Assembly: GCA_018806985.1 (NCBI GenBank)
Contig: JADANN010000433.1
Location: 1,674,001-1,738,000 of the forward strand
Reading direction: 5' to 3'
DNA from: Angiostrongylus vasorum
Taxonomy: Eukaryota; Nematoda; Chromadorea; Rhabditida; Metastrongylidae
Length of the DNA: 64,000 nt
The translations under genes were made by a program, and so were the position numbers. Of the stretch, positions 51,701 through 63,790 are shown in pieces (position 1 is the stretch's first letter; each line of letters opens with the position of its first letter). The notes under the pieces are model-generated. The model ran no database searches. It worked only from the letters and a program-made list of their open reading frames with translations, and was not told the origin of the DNA.

Positions 51701-54700
51701 GGCTGGATATTCTCACGGATGATTTTCCTGTCTTTACCTGAGTAGACGGGGAGCTTATTTCTTTGAGGCGGCTCCTAACCTCCCTTGTGCTTCCCATTCA
51801 CTTGATTGCTGTCTTTTGGCCGAACTGACTTGTCAAAAACAATATACATAAACGGGAACACATGCATGCATGAGCATATTCTCTTAAACACAGAAGATAT
51901 GTGTCAATTCAGGGCACCAGAAACAGGGAGTCCATCAGTTGGACCCATCTCCGTTTCATGAAAGCACAAGGTCGCTTTTGTTCTGCGTTTAATCCCTTAT
52001 CTGCGACTTGGGAACTCCCCACGTAACCTCTCAACTAACCGGCTCCCTTGATCAATGAAACCATTCCCAAAGAATTGTATTTTAATTGCATCATAGGTTC
52101 GTTTTGTGTGTTTTGGACCTCCACTCATGAAGTCCGTATATCCTTAAGCGCCTTAAGATGACGCGTAGTTGACCACGTTAACGTGTTACTGATTGGAATA
52201 CATAGTTTTCCGGCTAGGTTTCTACTTTTCTTGAAGTGCGGTATTTGGTTGTTCATGTTGCATCCGCAGTTTTATTTCCTAGCACCTTAAGGGCGGAGAA
52301 AAATTTGTTTTAATACAAACGGTAATTTCAATGATGCTGAGATATTTGCAAAACTCCGGACCGCAGGTGTCTAGGGTAGGGAACGAACGCGCTATTGTCC
52401 TTTCCGGGGGCTTACGCGTTCACCACCTCACCATGCGGACCCTTCATTTCGCCTCTCTCTCGGCTAGTTCTATCGATCAGTGCCATCAACAGTCACCCGT
52501 CAACGGGATTGATCTTCGGAGCCCAAATTGGCAATGAACCCAGTTAACAGTATGTGATTGTATCACACATAATATCTTGCCGTGGAAAGTTGTAATAAGC
52601 AGTAGATGAAAAGTTAACATTGTGACTTCGATTACAGCCTCAGCTTATCAGAGTTCATTGCCGATTTGGGCTCCCCAGATCAATCCTGTTGACGGTTGAT
52701 TACTGATAGCACTGATCGATAGAAGCAGGTGGCAGGTGAATCGAAGGACCCGCATGGTGTGGTGGTGAACGCATTATCTCCCCCGAAAGGGTAATAGCGT
52801 GTTCGTTCATCACCGCAGACATCTGCGGTCCAGAGTTTTGCAATTGTCTCAGCATCATTGAAGTTATATTTCGCAGCATACCTTGTTAAAAAGAGTAGGC
52901 AGTGAACGGTAAGTTTAAATTGTGATTATAACAAACTGTAAAGTTCTTTAATGCATTCCTTAAGGAGGTGTTTATTTAGTGACATTTTATTTTACGCGAC
53001 CTGGAGCGCCTATTGTGCAGTAGTTAGTGGTACCGTGTAATATAAACGTGATGATGGTTCGATATCACGCTCCAGGCTCACCAGACCTTGGCATAGGATT
53101 TGTCTGGGAGGATAGCTGCGCGGATTCGATATATGATGAGGTCACCGCAAGCCAGTTTGTGGTCGAAATATACATTTAATCATCTCTAATGATGCCTAAC
53201 GAAGTCGAATGCGTGACGCGACCCTTAGGGTTTCATCAACTCCAATAGCTTTTTGACATCACCCAACGACACGTGTAAGTGTCCCAACACTTCTATCATT
53301 CCTTTTTTCCTTTTCTATTTGATTCCTTTTCTAACGCTTGTCGTTCACGAAAGTCTTTGCATTTGCGTGTAAGTTAGGATATTCTCTGAAGACTTTCAGT
53401 CCGTTTTATGAATATCGAATGTTGGGCTGGCTGTTCTAGAGCTTTTCGAGATCTCCATCACGTAGAGGTGGCATTTTTTGTTAACTATATGAGTCGAGAT
53501 GATCCCAGCCATCTAGAGTACCGCACGGATGGTTGTGCAGGGGGTTGCTTAGCCTAGTACGGGGTCTAACCATGGCCGTGTGTACAAGGTTTGACTGCTT
53601 CTTGAACTACCATGATATTTCGTAGGTAAATCAGCTTCCTGCTAGTGTCGGATGGGAGAGGAACAGCGAAGGAAAGTTTCTTTCGCAGTTCGTTGATATG
53701 CGCCAACAATTTGACCCTAAAAAGTGGGTTATTTTCAAGGTTTTATTGGTATTTTTTAGTTTCTTTTTTAATGTCTTCGGATCTTTTGTTTCTCATGCCT
53801 TCTTTTTCCCTAGGTTGATGGAACAATCCATCGAGCTTAATCTATCATTGATAAAATGGCGACTCGTTCCAGAAATGCAGTTGTTGCGCTGTACATCACT
53901 TAAGGTACAACCGAGAGTAAAATATGACATTTTTTCCTTGTGTGGTTTCAACTTGCCTTACCAGAAAACCACCAGGCTACTGGTGTCCACTGATCGCTTT
54001 TATTTCGCTTTCCATAATGGAGGCTCTTATTTCGAACATTGGAGTGGTTGAACAAGCAGAATGCAGCACAGCACACTGGGATCCACGAAAAAGTTGTTGA
54101 TGCAACTTTCCAACTTTAGAATATTGTGGATTGGAATTGTATTCTAGTGTATTTATGGGACTTTGAAGAACCCACACCATAATATAAGAGGTGATAATCT
54201 TAAATGGAGACGTTTTTGTTTCACCTACATAGAACTATATTTATAATTGGTATTTGGAAAAGTTCTGAAAAAAAACCTATTTGTGACACTGCATTTAATA
54301 AAACTAGGTAACAACGCGCTATATGTTCAGTAGGTTGGTTTGAGTATCTACGGGTCATTTGGTGATACTCGATTTCACGTCAACCACTCGGCAGAAAGTT
54401 ATATCTTAACTGGATTTGAAAATTTTATCGGCAACATGAAATCCTGATTTTATTTTTAGGTACTCATACTTGGTGCTGGTACACTTGGAAGTAACATTGC
54501 GCGATGTCTTATGGGATGGGGAATTAAGAAAATCACGTTCTTGGACAACTCCTCAGTGAGCTACAGCAATCCTGTGCGGTTAGTGCTTTCCAGCGCTTAT
54601 TTCTCGGTTAGTTTGGGAGGATAAAAATACTGACTTGTTGCAACACCGAAATTCCATGTATAGCTCAAATGTGCATTCGGCCACATCTACGATGTTTAGA

Positions 54701-57700
54701 GGATTCGAAGGCATACATATCATTCCGTTGATCGTCGAGTGACTCGGGCGGGCTTCAATAAATTTTCTGTTTTTCTCTGTCGCGTGCAAGAGTAGCCTAG
54801 TGGGTTCTGCTCGCTCTGGGGACTCGTCGAGCACTATATCTTTCTTCTGGGCTTTTCGAACTCCGACCATCGGATCGGTGGTCTTCCTGCAGTACGTTTT
54901 ACATCCCGAGGAATCCAGTCACTAACGGCTCTTGTCCATCGGTTGTCATTCAGATGCATCACTTGTCCTCCGTACCTCACCGACAATTGACATATAAAAC
55001 GGCTTCTCTGGTTTTTGATCGTTGACGTAGGTCAGAGCTTCAGATCCCCTCCCTCACTTGCGTGATACGGGATACTCCTAACATCGGCGTTTCGAATGCA
55101 ATCTATAATGCTGACTGGTCTTCCATCCTGCTTACGCAGCGACCAGGTTTCTAACGCATACTTTAACGCAGGAAGTACCGTTGAGTCGAAAAGCTGGGCA
55201 CGGAGTCAGATGTTCTTTGTCCTCATCACTACATTCTCGATGCTCTTGAAAGCTCGCTAAGCTGCTCGTTTCCCTCTACTCAGCTCTGGAGCTAAGTCGT
55301 TCATCATATTGATTTCACGACCTAGGTAGACATAACTGGAGCACTCGGAGATATTCGTTCCGTTGAGCATGAATGGGGCATGCGAAACCAATCCGTTCTT
55401 CATGAACATCGTTTTTGTGAGATTTAGTCTCAGACCAATCTTTCCACAAGCTTTATCAACGTCGGTAAGCATACGTTCCGCTTGGCTAATGTTTGGTGTT
55501 ATAAGAACGATGTCATCAGCAAGGCGAAGATGGTGTAACTGCCGACCATCGATTTTCACTCCCATATTATCCCATTCCACTGTTCGCATGACGTGCTGGA
55601 GGATGGCGGTAAATAATTTTGGCGAGATTATATCGCCTTGCCTAAGTTCTGTTTTGACGTCGATGTTAATATCGTTGTAGAATAGTTATATCTTGGTTAT
55701 GAAGCTTTTGTACAGCTCACGAAGAATCTTTATGTACCGAGTAGGGACTCCTTGACTATCAAGGGCTTCCATGACTGCTTCTATCTCAGTTGAATCAAAG
55801 GCCTTCTTTAAATTTATGAAAGTGAGACAGAGCGGTCTTTTGTGCTCTCGCGATACAAAGGATCTCCCTCATACGAGGGATCTCGAGCCGGTTAGACGCG
55901 AGGCTATGTGGCAAGTGAATCGAAAGCCTTTAAATCGATGGAAGTGAGACAGTGCTGTCTTTTGTACTCTAGCGATACTTCAATAAGTATTGTTATCCTG
56001 TGGATGTGGTCCATCCTATTAAATCCTTTTCGAAACCCTGCTTGCTCACATGGCTGTCCTTCGTCCACTGTTCTGTCAGTCCTGTTGAGGATGACTCCAG
56101 TGAAGAGTGTGTAGACGACATTCCGCAAACAGACTGTCGATAGCTACCGATATCGTGGAGATCACCGTTCTTGAACAACATCACAGTCTTGCTGGTCTTC
56201 AGTTGAACTGAACCTTGCATTCTGATACGTAATGTATGAAGAGCCGTGTTAGTGTGATGATGAGAATTGGCCGAAGTTTCTGCGGGTGTTCAGGTTTTAT
56301 CCTGTCCGGACCTGGTATTCTGCGGTATTTTTCTTCTGTGATGTTTGTGAAGAATTGTGACAATCAGGCCGAGAATTTTTCCAATGTGAGCTTGACATCC
56401 TGTTAGAGCTAGTCGCTATTGTCTGATACACACCAGTTGTTGTTCAAAAGTATTGCGTATATGGGCTGATTTTATCATGCATAGCGGCGTTTCTGTCTTT
56501 GGCTGATGACATAGGTCGGAACATCGAATTTGGTCTCTTATTTACGGGTTTCAGGGTATTTCTAACATCACTTTTTTGACTGCGCATTCAATAGCGCTGG
56601 GTGGCAGTTCATTTTGTTTATGTAGCAAACGGGTTTAAATATGTTATTTGTCGTACATTAAGGCAGGAAGAATCGTAGAGTCGAAGAAGAGGAAGTGGAA
56701 TGTTCATTTCTCTCGTCTGTCAAGATCTTCCTAAGCCTGTTACTTCTTCATGCTCAGCTCTTGAGCTAAATCATTCATGCTGTTGATTTCTTCCAGATAC
56801 ACAAAGCTATAGCATTTAGAGATATTCATTCGACTGAGCATAGGAATCCAAAACAAGTTCGTTTTTCGTGAACATCGTCTTCTTGACTTCACCTATAGAC
56901 TAGTTCGCAGGTGTTATTGGAAGTGAGTAGCATTTGTTCTGCCTGGCAGGTGGCTCAGTGACAGTAACAACATATTTACTGAAACGAAGCTCGTATAGTT
57001 ACCAACCATCGATTTTCACTTCTTTGTTATTCCACTCTAGTTTTCGACTGCTGTTCTAGTGTTAATGTGAGTTTTGGAGTAATGCCGTCTTGTGTTAATG
57101 TGAGTTTTGGAGTAATGCCGTCTTGAAGATCCCCTATCGGTACCAGTCGATGTTAATATCGTTATGAAACATTGGTATTCTGGTTGTGGAATTGTTATAT
57201 TGTTTATATATGGTTTCCATATATTTTACAGAGACTCCAGGTTTTTATGTAGCTTCATCACCGCTTTTGTTTCAACTCTTGAAAAAATTGTAACATTGTC
57301 TTGTATTTCTCGCACCCGATCTTTGTCACATTGTTCACAAAGGGAGTTATTATCAACGAATCTTGTTAATTTAGGCGAAGCAAGAAGTGTGCTAAGGAAG
57401 TAGAGGATTATCTTTAGCATCTACAGCTTATATAGGTTGTAGAAGTTTGTATTTCGGAATTGGGAGGATCCGTTTCAGGCACTGTATTCCAGGCAATCAC
57501 TTTCTGAGTTTGAAGACGCAAGGAGGTCACGTAGCAAAGCTGAAACGGCAGCAACTGCACTTCAACGAATATACCCATGTATTGATTCAAGTGCTGTCTG
57601 CCTAACGGTTCCTATGCCTGGTCATGCTATTTCACAAAATGGTCAGTTTTATGAAGTAAATGGAGTTTATCATTGATTCCAAGGTTAAGGTATGTTTGGT

Positions 57701-59955
57701 GAACTTCGATGCATTGGCGTCCCATATTGTCACGGGATTTTTAGGTGTTTTATTTCACCGGTCATTCTAGGTTTTTCTTTCATCTTTTTCAGAAGAAGAT
57801 GCATTAGGACGTGACGTAACCATTATTGACGAGCTTGTTGCTAACCACGATGTGGTGTTTCTCGCGTTAGATAGTCGAGAGGCTAGGTGGTTACCGACAG
57901 TGCTTGCAACTAAGTATGGGAAGGTTTGTCTTAATTCGTCTCCATTAGGTTGTGCTTGTCTAGAAAAAGTTGCTTTTTAATCTTAACATTGCTGTTATGT
58001 CGTAGAATTATTTCTAGATGGCGTTTAGTGTTGCTCTCGGGTTCGATAATTACGTTGTAATTCGTCATGGTGTGAGAAGTTACGTACAAGATATAAAATC
58101 TGGCTCTGGTCTGTTTTATGAACTAATATATCCCTTTGTTTCCATTCCTTTGTTCACTCACTTGCTTACGTGAATAAGAAATTTAAAACGGTGTTAGGAG
58201 GATCAGCAAAGTCATGAGGAGGCAAAAAGTAATAAGCTTCTTTTCAGGGGATTTATCAGCTCAGGAAGGTACCGTTGTACCATATTCTGATCTGGCATGT
58301 TACTTTTGCAGTGATGTTACTGCTCCTGGAAATTCAAGCACGGACAGAACCCTTGACCAGCAGTGCACAGTAAGACTGTGATCTCGATCTCGGTTACATA
58401 CCTATGTTAAGTCATATCTATGCTGATTTAGCAAGTTAAACAAGTTGTTGTGGTTGCCTCTGCAGATGAATAGACTGAGTACATTTGCTAAATATTCGAA
58501 AGACGGAAGATCATGAAGTGATACTACTGAAAGCAAACCCTTCCAAACGCTGTGTGCAGTACAACCACAATGATGCTGAGATGTTTGCAGAAATCCTGAG
58601 CGCAGGTATCTGCGGCGGGGAACGAACGCACTATTACCCTTTCTGGAGGCAAATCTGTCCACCACCACATCATGCGGGACCTTCGTTTCGCCTCTTTCTC
58701 AGCTACTTTTCTATCGATCAGTGCCACCAGCAATCGCCCGTCGACGAGACAAATCTGGGGAACACAAATGGGGATTGAACCCAGTTAAGCTGTAGTCGAA
58801 ATCACAATGTGCAGTGCTGTGCTGTGTGTACGATTCATAATGCTCGATTTTTTATTCCGATATCGTCCTCTTGCTCCATTCATGCTTGTTTTTGCTTCCA
58901 AGAAAGGAAATTTTTTTTTGGATGACGTTATTGGTGCGAATCTTTTGCTTTCAAAGAATTTATAGGTCAGTCGTGCTGGTCTCTCTATGATAGCTTCGGG
59001 AATTGCAGTGGAAATGATGGCTTCGGTGTTACAATATCGAGATCCGTTGGCGGCTCCAGCAAATATTGGCGAACCGGACGATACATCGTCTTTGTTGGGT
59101 GCGACGCCACATCAAGTTCGGGGCTATTTATCGCGTTTCACTCAGGTTTGCGTTCTGTTCAGAGCTACTAAACAACTGAGTGGAATTATTTTCTTCAAGC
59201 TGCATTATGTTACATTTAGATGACTCCGTGTGTACGAAGGTTTGAGAAATGTGTGGCGTGTGGCTGCACCGTTGTCAATGAGTACGTTACCAGAGGTGTA
59301 GAATTTGTCAAAGAGGTTTGTTACGCAATGGTATATGATTTGCAGTTGCAGCTACACTGTTTTTTCCTTTTTTCATGAGAAGCTGTTTACTGAGCCCAGT
59401 TAAGTAGAATGGATAGTGCATTGGTAGTGGTGCCGACCACCACCAGCACGGTGCTGGCTCGATCTCGCCCCAGGCTCGTCAAGCCCCTCATCTCCGCGGG
59501 GTCGGAAAATTGGTACCGACTTTGTTTGGAAAAAAACCACTCTCTGCATTCCATTTGGGAAGGCTCCCGCTTTGCTATCTCAGGACTCCAGGGAGAGTCG
59601 TTTCGATCAGCGTTATACGACATTTAAAATGAAATGGAAATCCTCAAGCAGCAGCCGAAGCCAAGCGTAAAACTTGGAATACATTCGATGACAGTGGATG
59701 CGAGGAAACCAATCGAATGTGAGAAGTGGTGGGATCCTCGCAGTAGACGTGAAGACGAGTCGTGTAAAATAAAAAGAAACGGTTGAGCAAAACAATTAAC
59801 AGGAAATTTATTTCTTTCTGAAATGAAAACTGTTTTAGGTGATGGATTCCCCAACATACCTCGAGAAGTTGACAGGTTTGGATCTCCTACAAGCTTCAAT
59901 AGACGACGTTCACGTCGAGTTTAGTGACGATAACGATTCAATTATGTCTATTTAA
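45742..59955 (+). CDS. atg-7: ATG7, E1-like activating enzyme of autophagy
   Basis: Cytosolic E1-like enzyme that activates ATG8 and ATG12 for transfer to ATG3 and ATG10. Exons: 45742-45874, 46716-46873, 46997-47149, 48337-48474, 48549-48716, 53626-53723, 53814-53904, 54460-54578, 57493-57641, 57793-57923, 58018-58078, 58248-58369, 58966-59145, 59220-59315, 59839-59955. All phases agree, giving 637 residues, close to the C. elegans length. N-terminal domain: [17 protein letters not shown], then [12 protein letters not shown] and GWPLRN. The adenylation domain has the ATP-binding GAGTLG (about residues 318-323), NPVR and PMPGHA, and the catalytic cysteine lies in DRTLDQQC (about Cys506, codon 58364-58366). 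The region between FPAIC and FADPSP is shorter than in human ATG7. In the exon at 48549 a second frame also looks coding after [11 protein letters not shown], so that stretch is less certain. Two RTE copies sit antisense in its introns. Confidence 0.95.
46015..46400 (+). repeat. R3 repeat in atg-7 intron 1
   Basis: Starts CCCAACGGTATACAGCCTTATCG and ends TAGTCAGTGAGGACGGGCC followed by CCGAAGTATCCAAGTATG. Moderately diverged with small deletions. Confidence 0.85.
47150..47837 (+). other. Intron 3 of atg-7, left part
   Basis: No recognised repeat or exon. The frame from the exon ending at 47149 resumes in phase only at 48337. Confidence 0.5.
47840..48020 (-). repeat. FB1 arm
   Basis: GGTGTGATGGTGAACATG, TCCGCAGACACTTGCGATCC and GAGTTTTGTAAATATTTCC in reverse orientation, within atg-7 intron 3. 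Confidence 0.8.
48820..51600 (-). mobile_element. RTE-B non-LTR retrotransposon, nearly full length, dead
   Basis: On the minus strand an APE-type endonuclease is readable at about 51580-50790 ([40 protein letters not shown]). The reverse transcriptase follows at about 50300-49350 ([20 protein letters not shown]; catalytic FADD at about 49575 in [11 protein letters not shown]). The post-RT block reads [20 protein letters not shown] and [14 protein letters not shown]. Stops and frameshifts separate these pieces. The 3' end is near 48830. It sits antisense in the atg-7 intron 48717-53625. Confidence 0.88.
51601..52320. other. atg-7 intron between RTE-B and FB1
   Basis: 51600-51800 may hold the degraded 5' leader of RTE-B (a Ser/Thr/Lys-rich minus-strand frame). 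The rest has no recognised feature. Confidence 0.45.
52325..52915. repeat. Foldback element FB1, longest copy
   Basis: Left arm 52330-52550 and right arm 52640-52865 are inverted copies separated by about 90 bp. The outer right end reads CCTTGTTAAAAAGAGTAGGC. Both arms carry the GATTGATCT/AGATCAATC block that shorter copies lack. Confidence 0.86.
53003..53275 (+). repeat. SINE-1/SINE-2 type copy, diverged
   Basis: GCGCCTATTGTGCAGTAGTTAGTGG head, GATGGTTCGATATCACGCTCC B box, AGGATTTGTCTGGGAGGATAG body. Lies in atg-7, about 350 bp before the exon at 53626. Confidence 0.72.
54590..57410 (-). mobile_element. Second RTE-B copy, antisense in atg-7
   Basis: The minus strand carries RT blocks at about 56220-55260: [40 protein letters not shown], then [20 protein letters not shown], where the palm motif is LADD. 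It also has [20 protein letters not shown]. Its 3' portion (54800-55260) is very similar base for base to 48830-49330 of the other copy. 5' of the RT the element is rearranged: 56450-57200 re-reads post-RT blocks already present nearer the 3' end (for example a second ECS..NMND-like stretch near 56760-56830), so a partial second copy is inserted or duplicated there. Confidence 0.8.
57059..57124. repeat. Perfect 33-bp tandem duplication
   Basis: Unit 57059-57091 is repeated exactly at 57092-57124 (unit begins GTGTTAATGTGAGTTTTGGA). It lies in RTE-B-derived sequence; the identity implies a recent event or an assembly artefact. Confidence 0.9.
58548..58800 (+). repeat. FB1 arm in atg-7
   Basis: ACAACCACAATGATGCTGAG, AACGAACGCACTATTACCC, CACCACCACATCATGCGGG, ending GGGATTGAACCCAGTTAAGC. 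In the intron between 58370 and 58965. Confidence 0.85.
59400..59775 (+). repeat. SINE-2 copy in the last atg-7 intron
   Basis: GGATAGTGCATTGGTAGTGG head, CTGGCTCGATCTCGCCCC B box, GGAAAATTGGTACCGACTTTG, and the SINE-2 3' blocks AATGTGAGAAGTGGTGGGAT and GTAGACGTGAAGACGAG, ending AAAATAAAAAG. Confidence 0.85.
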
Positions 59956-60555
59956 AGTCTAATAATCTGGAAACAGCATCCTTTTCTTGGTTGTAAGTAC
60001 TAATTTTCCTTTTATTGAGATTCGTAAGTACTCTTAATTCTTAGCTGTTCGAGTTTCCAGGCAACTCTTCACTTGCTTAGGGCCTCATAGGTGTCATTGG
60101 TAAATTCTTTCATTCTCTCTTTTTTGCGGATCTGTAGGCATTAGCGCTTTAACTGTATTGTGCTCCTCTGTGTTGAATATGGTATTTCTCTATGGATTTC
60201 TTCACATTCTTTGTACTAGTGTGTACTGCACTGTCTTTGTAAAGTATTGTCTGATTATCGTGAATTTTATAACGCTCTGCCCATCAGATGGACCGAAATG
60301 TTTTCTTAATTAAGGATACACTTTAACGTGTTTAAGACCCTTTCTCGCTAATTAAGGACACTCTTCCAAGTTTCTAGAAGCTCATTCCATTTTTCTATTA
60401 AAGAATGTGCTTCACAGTTGTTAAAAGCCTTTTTTTCGTATTCAGCATAAAGTTTAGGCTATGCAATCTTTCTTTCTTGTCATAAGAAGTATAAACACGC
60501 AGAATATTGAGTTTTATTTGGTGGTACTGTGTTGACTCTAACGATTTAGTTCTCA
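59956..60555 (+). other. Spacer between atg-7 and the zinc-finger gene
   Basis: The atg-7 3' UTR and intergenic DNA, about 600 bp, T-rich with no repeats. ACGATTTAG ending at 60550, six bases before the ATG at 60556, may be a trans-splice acceptor. Confidence 0.5.
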
Positions 60556-62114
60556 ATGGGGGCAATGAAGGAAATAAAGTGCTCCATTTGTCAGAAGTCC
60601 TTTGCTTGTCGAAGGTAAGTCTCTTTGCTTAGTTCTGTTCCCTCAAGGGACGTTTCTATTCTAAGCGCACGTTTACTTTTTCTGGATGGAGGACGAAAAT
60701 GGTGAAAATTAGCGCGAACTAGAGAAATATTCTGATCTTCGTCTACAGTGTTAAGCGATAGAGTTCTCTAAGGCAGATTTCTATCCTCAAAGTTACTGAG
60801 GTAGACTGACGCTGATAGCCCATTTAGTTTTTAGGTACGTTGTTAAACATATGGCAAGAGTGCACAGTAAAGAAAAAGAAGAAAGGAAACCGCTCGAATG
60901 TGCTATATGTGGAAAGGTGAAGTAGACACATCATAGGTGCTTTTACATTAAGGAAAAAAGTATAGTCTTTAGTAATTCCCAGGGCCGACTTTCTGTTATT
61001 TCTGTTAACCTCGACATTGATTGATAATTCGCTGTTTTTTGATGGGTGCACAGGAGGTAGTCACTACCTATCTATTGACAATAGGTAACATTTGGACGGA
61101 TTTTGCCTTCTTAAGACCGTGGAAAGCTCAAGTTAACTGCAATCTAGTCGCCAAAACAAAGTAGCCTCAATGGGAACATCGGGAAACATAGATTTCAATC
61201 GCACTGAGAGCGAGAGAGCTTCTTCGCACACTCACCGATTTCCAGGAGTTTTCCGCTAAGCATTCCGTGTGGAGACCAACCACATGGAGTTCACATGGAT
61301 GAGTAATACGCCCCTTACACTTTAAAAATATCTGTCTGAGATAATGTATGGTATCACGCATGATAATGAGGCATAACTCCCTTTGTTTCATTGCTGAGTT
61401 TCTAGAGTTGATCCAGATTCGTGGAGGGTTTTACGCGCTGATGTCTTGGATTCTTGTGTGAGGATGGTAACTTCTTTAAAATCTGTCCCGATTCGACTCT
61501 GTGTCCTATGTGCTCTTAGTGGAGTATCTGGTCTAAATTTATGTTCAGCGAAAAAGTATTTTTTTCATACGAGCACGGAGTGGTTTACCCATTTCGCCTA
61601 GGTATTCGTTCCTGCACGCTTTACTTGGGATCAGATAAACAATACCCGAACTGTTGCAGGCAACATCTCTACCGTTAGGGCATATTATGCTACTTCTCCT
61701 TTGTGTATAGACGGTCAATATAAACGGTTACAGTTAGCTGGCGTTCTGTGAGCGTGTGAAGAAGGTTTGTTTCCAATATGGCTGAAATTTACGTACCAAA
61801 GCTTCTTTGTTGAGTTTGTAGAGGTATTTGGTTGACTAGGTTGCAGTCAACTTGACCTTTCAAGCTCTAAGGAAGGCGAAATCTGCAGCTACTGTCAATA
61901 ATTAGTGTAGTAGCAGCCTTGTGTGGTGTCATGAAGAAAACTTAGTGTTTATTTGGCGAATTATAGTGCTTAGCCCTATTGATTTGGTTAGTCTTCATTT
62001 GGCATAGGATTACAGGACTTTCCGAGACTTTCTCATCTTCAACGTCATCAACTAATTCACATTAAAGAGAGAGAGTGGGGTTGTCCATTTTGTGAACAAA
62101 GTTTCGTCCAGAAG
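60556..62114 (+). CDS. C2H2 zinc-finger protein, N-terminal exons
   Basis: Probable nucleic-acid-binding protein. Exons: 60556-60614, 60835-60916, 62016-62114, all in phase. Finger 1 is C-x2-C-x12-H-x4-H (CSIC...HMARVH) and finger 2 is C-x2-C-x12-H-x3-H (CAIC...HQLIH), spanning the second and third exons. A third finger begins at CPFC and is cut by the donor after FVQK at 62114, so at least one more exon is required downstream. I could not find one before the window ends. Within the intron 60917-62015 lies a PAL palindromic element. The ATG choice rests on the short acceptor-ATG distance. The protein cannot be assigned to a named family member from this part alone. Confidence 0.8.
61000..61935. 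repeat. PAL family palindromic element, long form
   Basis: The left arm starts ACCTCGACATTGATTGATAATTCGC and carries TTTTGCCTTCTTAAGACCG. The right arm ends CTCTAAGGAAGGCGAAATC and TAGCAGCCTTGTGTGG. Inner blocks (CGTGTGGAGACCAACCACAT) are shared with the copy at 62690. It lies in the zinc-finger gene intron. Confidence 0.7.
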
Positions 62115-62689
62115 GTTTGACATTCTTTATTACTTTTTTTTAATGATCCATCGTAAACTTATCAAAATATACACGAATATGCACAATTTTTCTGCGTAGT
62201 GCGTGAAGCTGCTCCTATTTTTTGATCACATGCTGTATGCATTATTCTCAATTCATTTAATCCAAGCTTAAGCTTTCTGCCTTGTAATTCCGTTGTTAGA
62301 CCCATTTCTTCCTCATTTCTACACCTTTCTTTATCCTTTTATCGTTTATGTTCTTCTTTATATCTTTTCATACTACTGAAATATCACTAGCTCCTCTGTG
62401 AACACATCGAGTTCTTATTTGACGATGAATGTGTTGGATACCGTTCACTAGTGTTAGCCTTTAGTCACAGGTTCTGCATCACATATTGAGTATACTTTGA
62501 CATTTATACATGACTTGTATGTCTACCCATATTTGAGCATGATGGAATTAGAGAGCAGTAATTCTCCAACATATGCACTTTGATGTGTGGGCATTCTGTA
62601 CGCTTTCCTCGATATATGTTAATTACCCTGCCCACTAGCAGGGGTTTCTTTGGTAAGAGATATCTTATTCCTTTCTATTCTTCTTGAGC

Positions 62690-63440
62690 AAAAGCGAGGT
62701 GTTACTTTGTTCTTTATTACACTAAAGCTGACGTTTCGGTGGATTTCGCCTTATTCAGAACCTGGGAATTTAAAATTGACTCAGTCCACGTAGCCTGAGC
62801 CCTCCATAACCAAGCAGAGAAAGTGTTAGACCAAAATTTCAACCCCACTGAAAACAAAGCAATTCCTTAGCACACTTACCGCTATCTATAAGTCTTCCAC
62901 TGAGTGTGTCACGTGGAGACCAACCGCACAGAGATCGCATGGAAGCGTAATGTGCCTCTTATTTCCAAAGAACAGTCTTAAATACTGTCTGAAATCACGA
63001 GTTTTATGAGATATTCCTCCCTGCGGTTAATTTTTTGGATTCTTGCAAAGTGTCCAGAATGCCTCGAGGAGTTTTGCATGCTGACGTTTTTTTAATGTGT
63101 GAGGCACATTACGCATCCATATGAACTCTGTGCGGTTGCTCTTCACGTGACATAATCAGTTGAAGACTCAGAGAAAGCAGTGAGTGTGCAAAGAAGCTAT
63201 TCTGTGTTCAGTGTGATTGAAATCTAGGTTTAGTTTATTCTCTGTTTGCTTATGGAGGTGTTTGGTCGGGTGGATTGCAATCAACTTGACCTTCCCAGGC
63301 TGTGAAGAGAGGGAAATCCGCCAAAACGTCAATTTTACCGTAATAAAGATTGAAGTAACATTTCGTGTTTGCTCAAAAAGAATAGAGAGAATTTTTTGAT
63401 CAATGCCGAAGTTATTAGAAAGTCGGCCATCGGTGTTACT
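62690..63440. repeat. PAL family palindromic element, best long copy
   Basis: The outer left end is TTCTTGAGCAAAAGCGAGGT, then the core complement ACGTTTCGGTGGATTTCGCC. The outer right end is GTCAATTTTACCG...TTTCGTGTTTGCTCAAAAAG. The inner arms also pair: ACGTGGAGACCAACCGCACAG against CTGTGCGGTTGCTCTTCACG. The whole element is an imperfect palindrome of about 0.7 kb without an ORF. Confidence 0.75.
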
Positions 63441-63732
63441 ACGAGATATCTTAGTATTCTGAAGACCAGTAACGGAAAAAATAGGGCAGAATTCTTTATT
63501 CAGCAAAATGAAGAGGTGAAGGGAAAGTGCATCTGTATAAATGCGTACGATTTAATAAAATATTCTGCGATGTCCGAAGGTTTCGTAACCTGGAAGAAGG
63601 AATCGAACTAGCAACCGATCCACTATTGCAGGGCACTTCTAATCACCGCATACATGCGCTGCTTAACATATCCCATAACTGGTCAGACTATCACAGAGAA
63701 CAGAGATTAACATAGTCCGAGTTTATTCTATG

Positions 63733-63790
63733 AGATAGGAAGCACAGTGGTAGTGATGACCATCATATCACGTAGTCTGCTGTACTTGTT
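63733..63790 (+). repeat. SINE-2 head fragment
   Basis: GATAGGAAGCACAGTGGTAG followed by TGATGACCATCATATCACG resembles the SINE-2 head at 13567. The rest of the element is absent. Confidence 0.5.
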
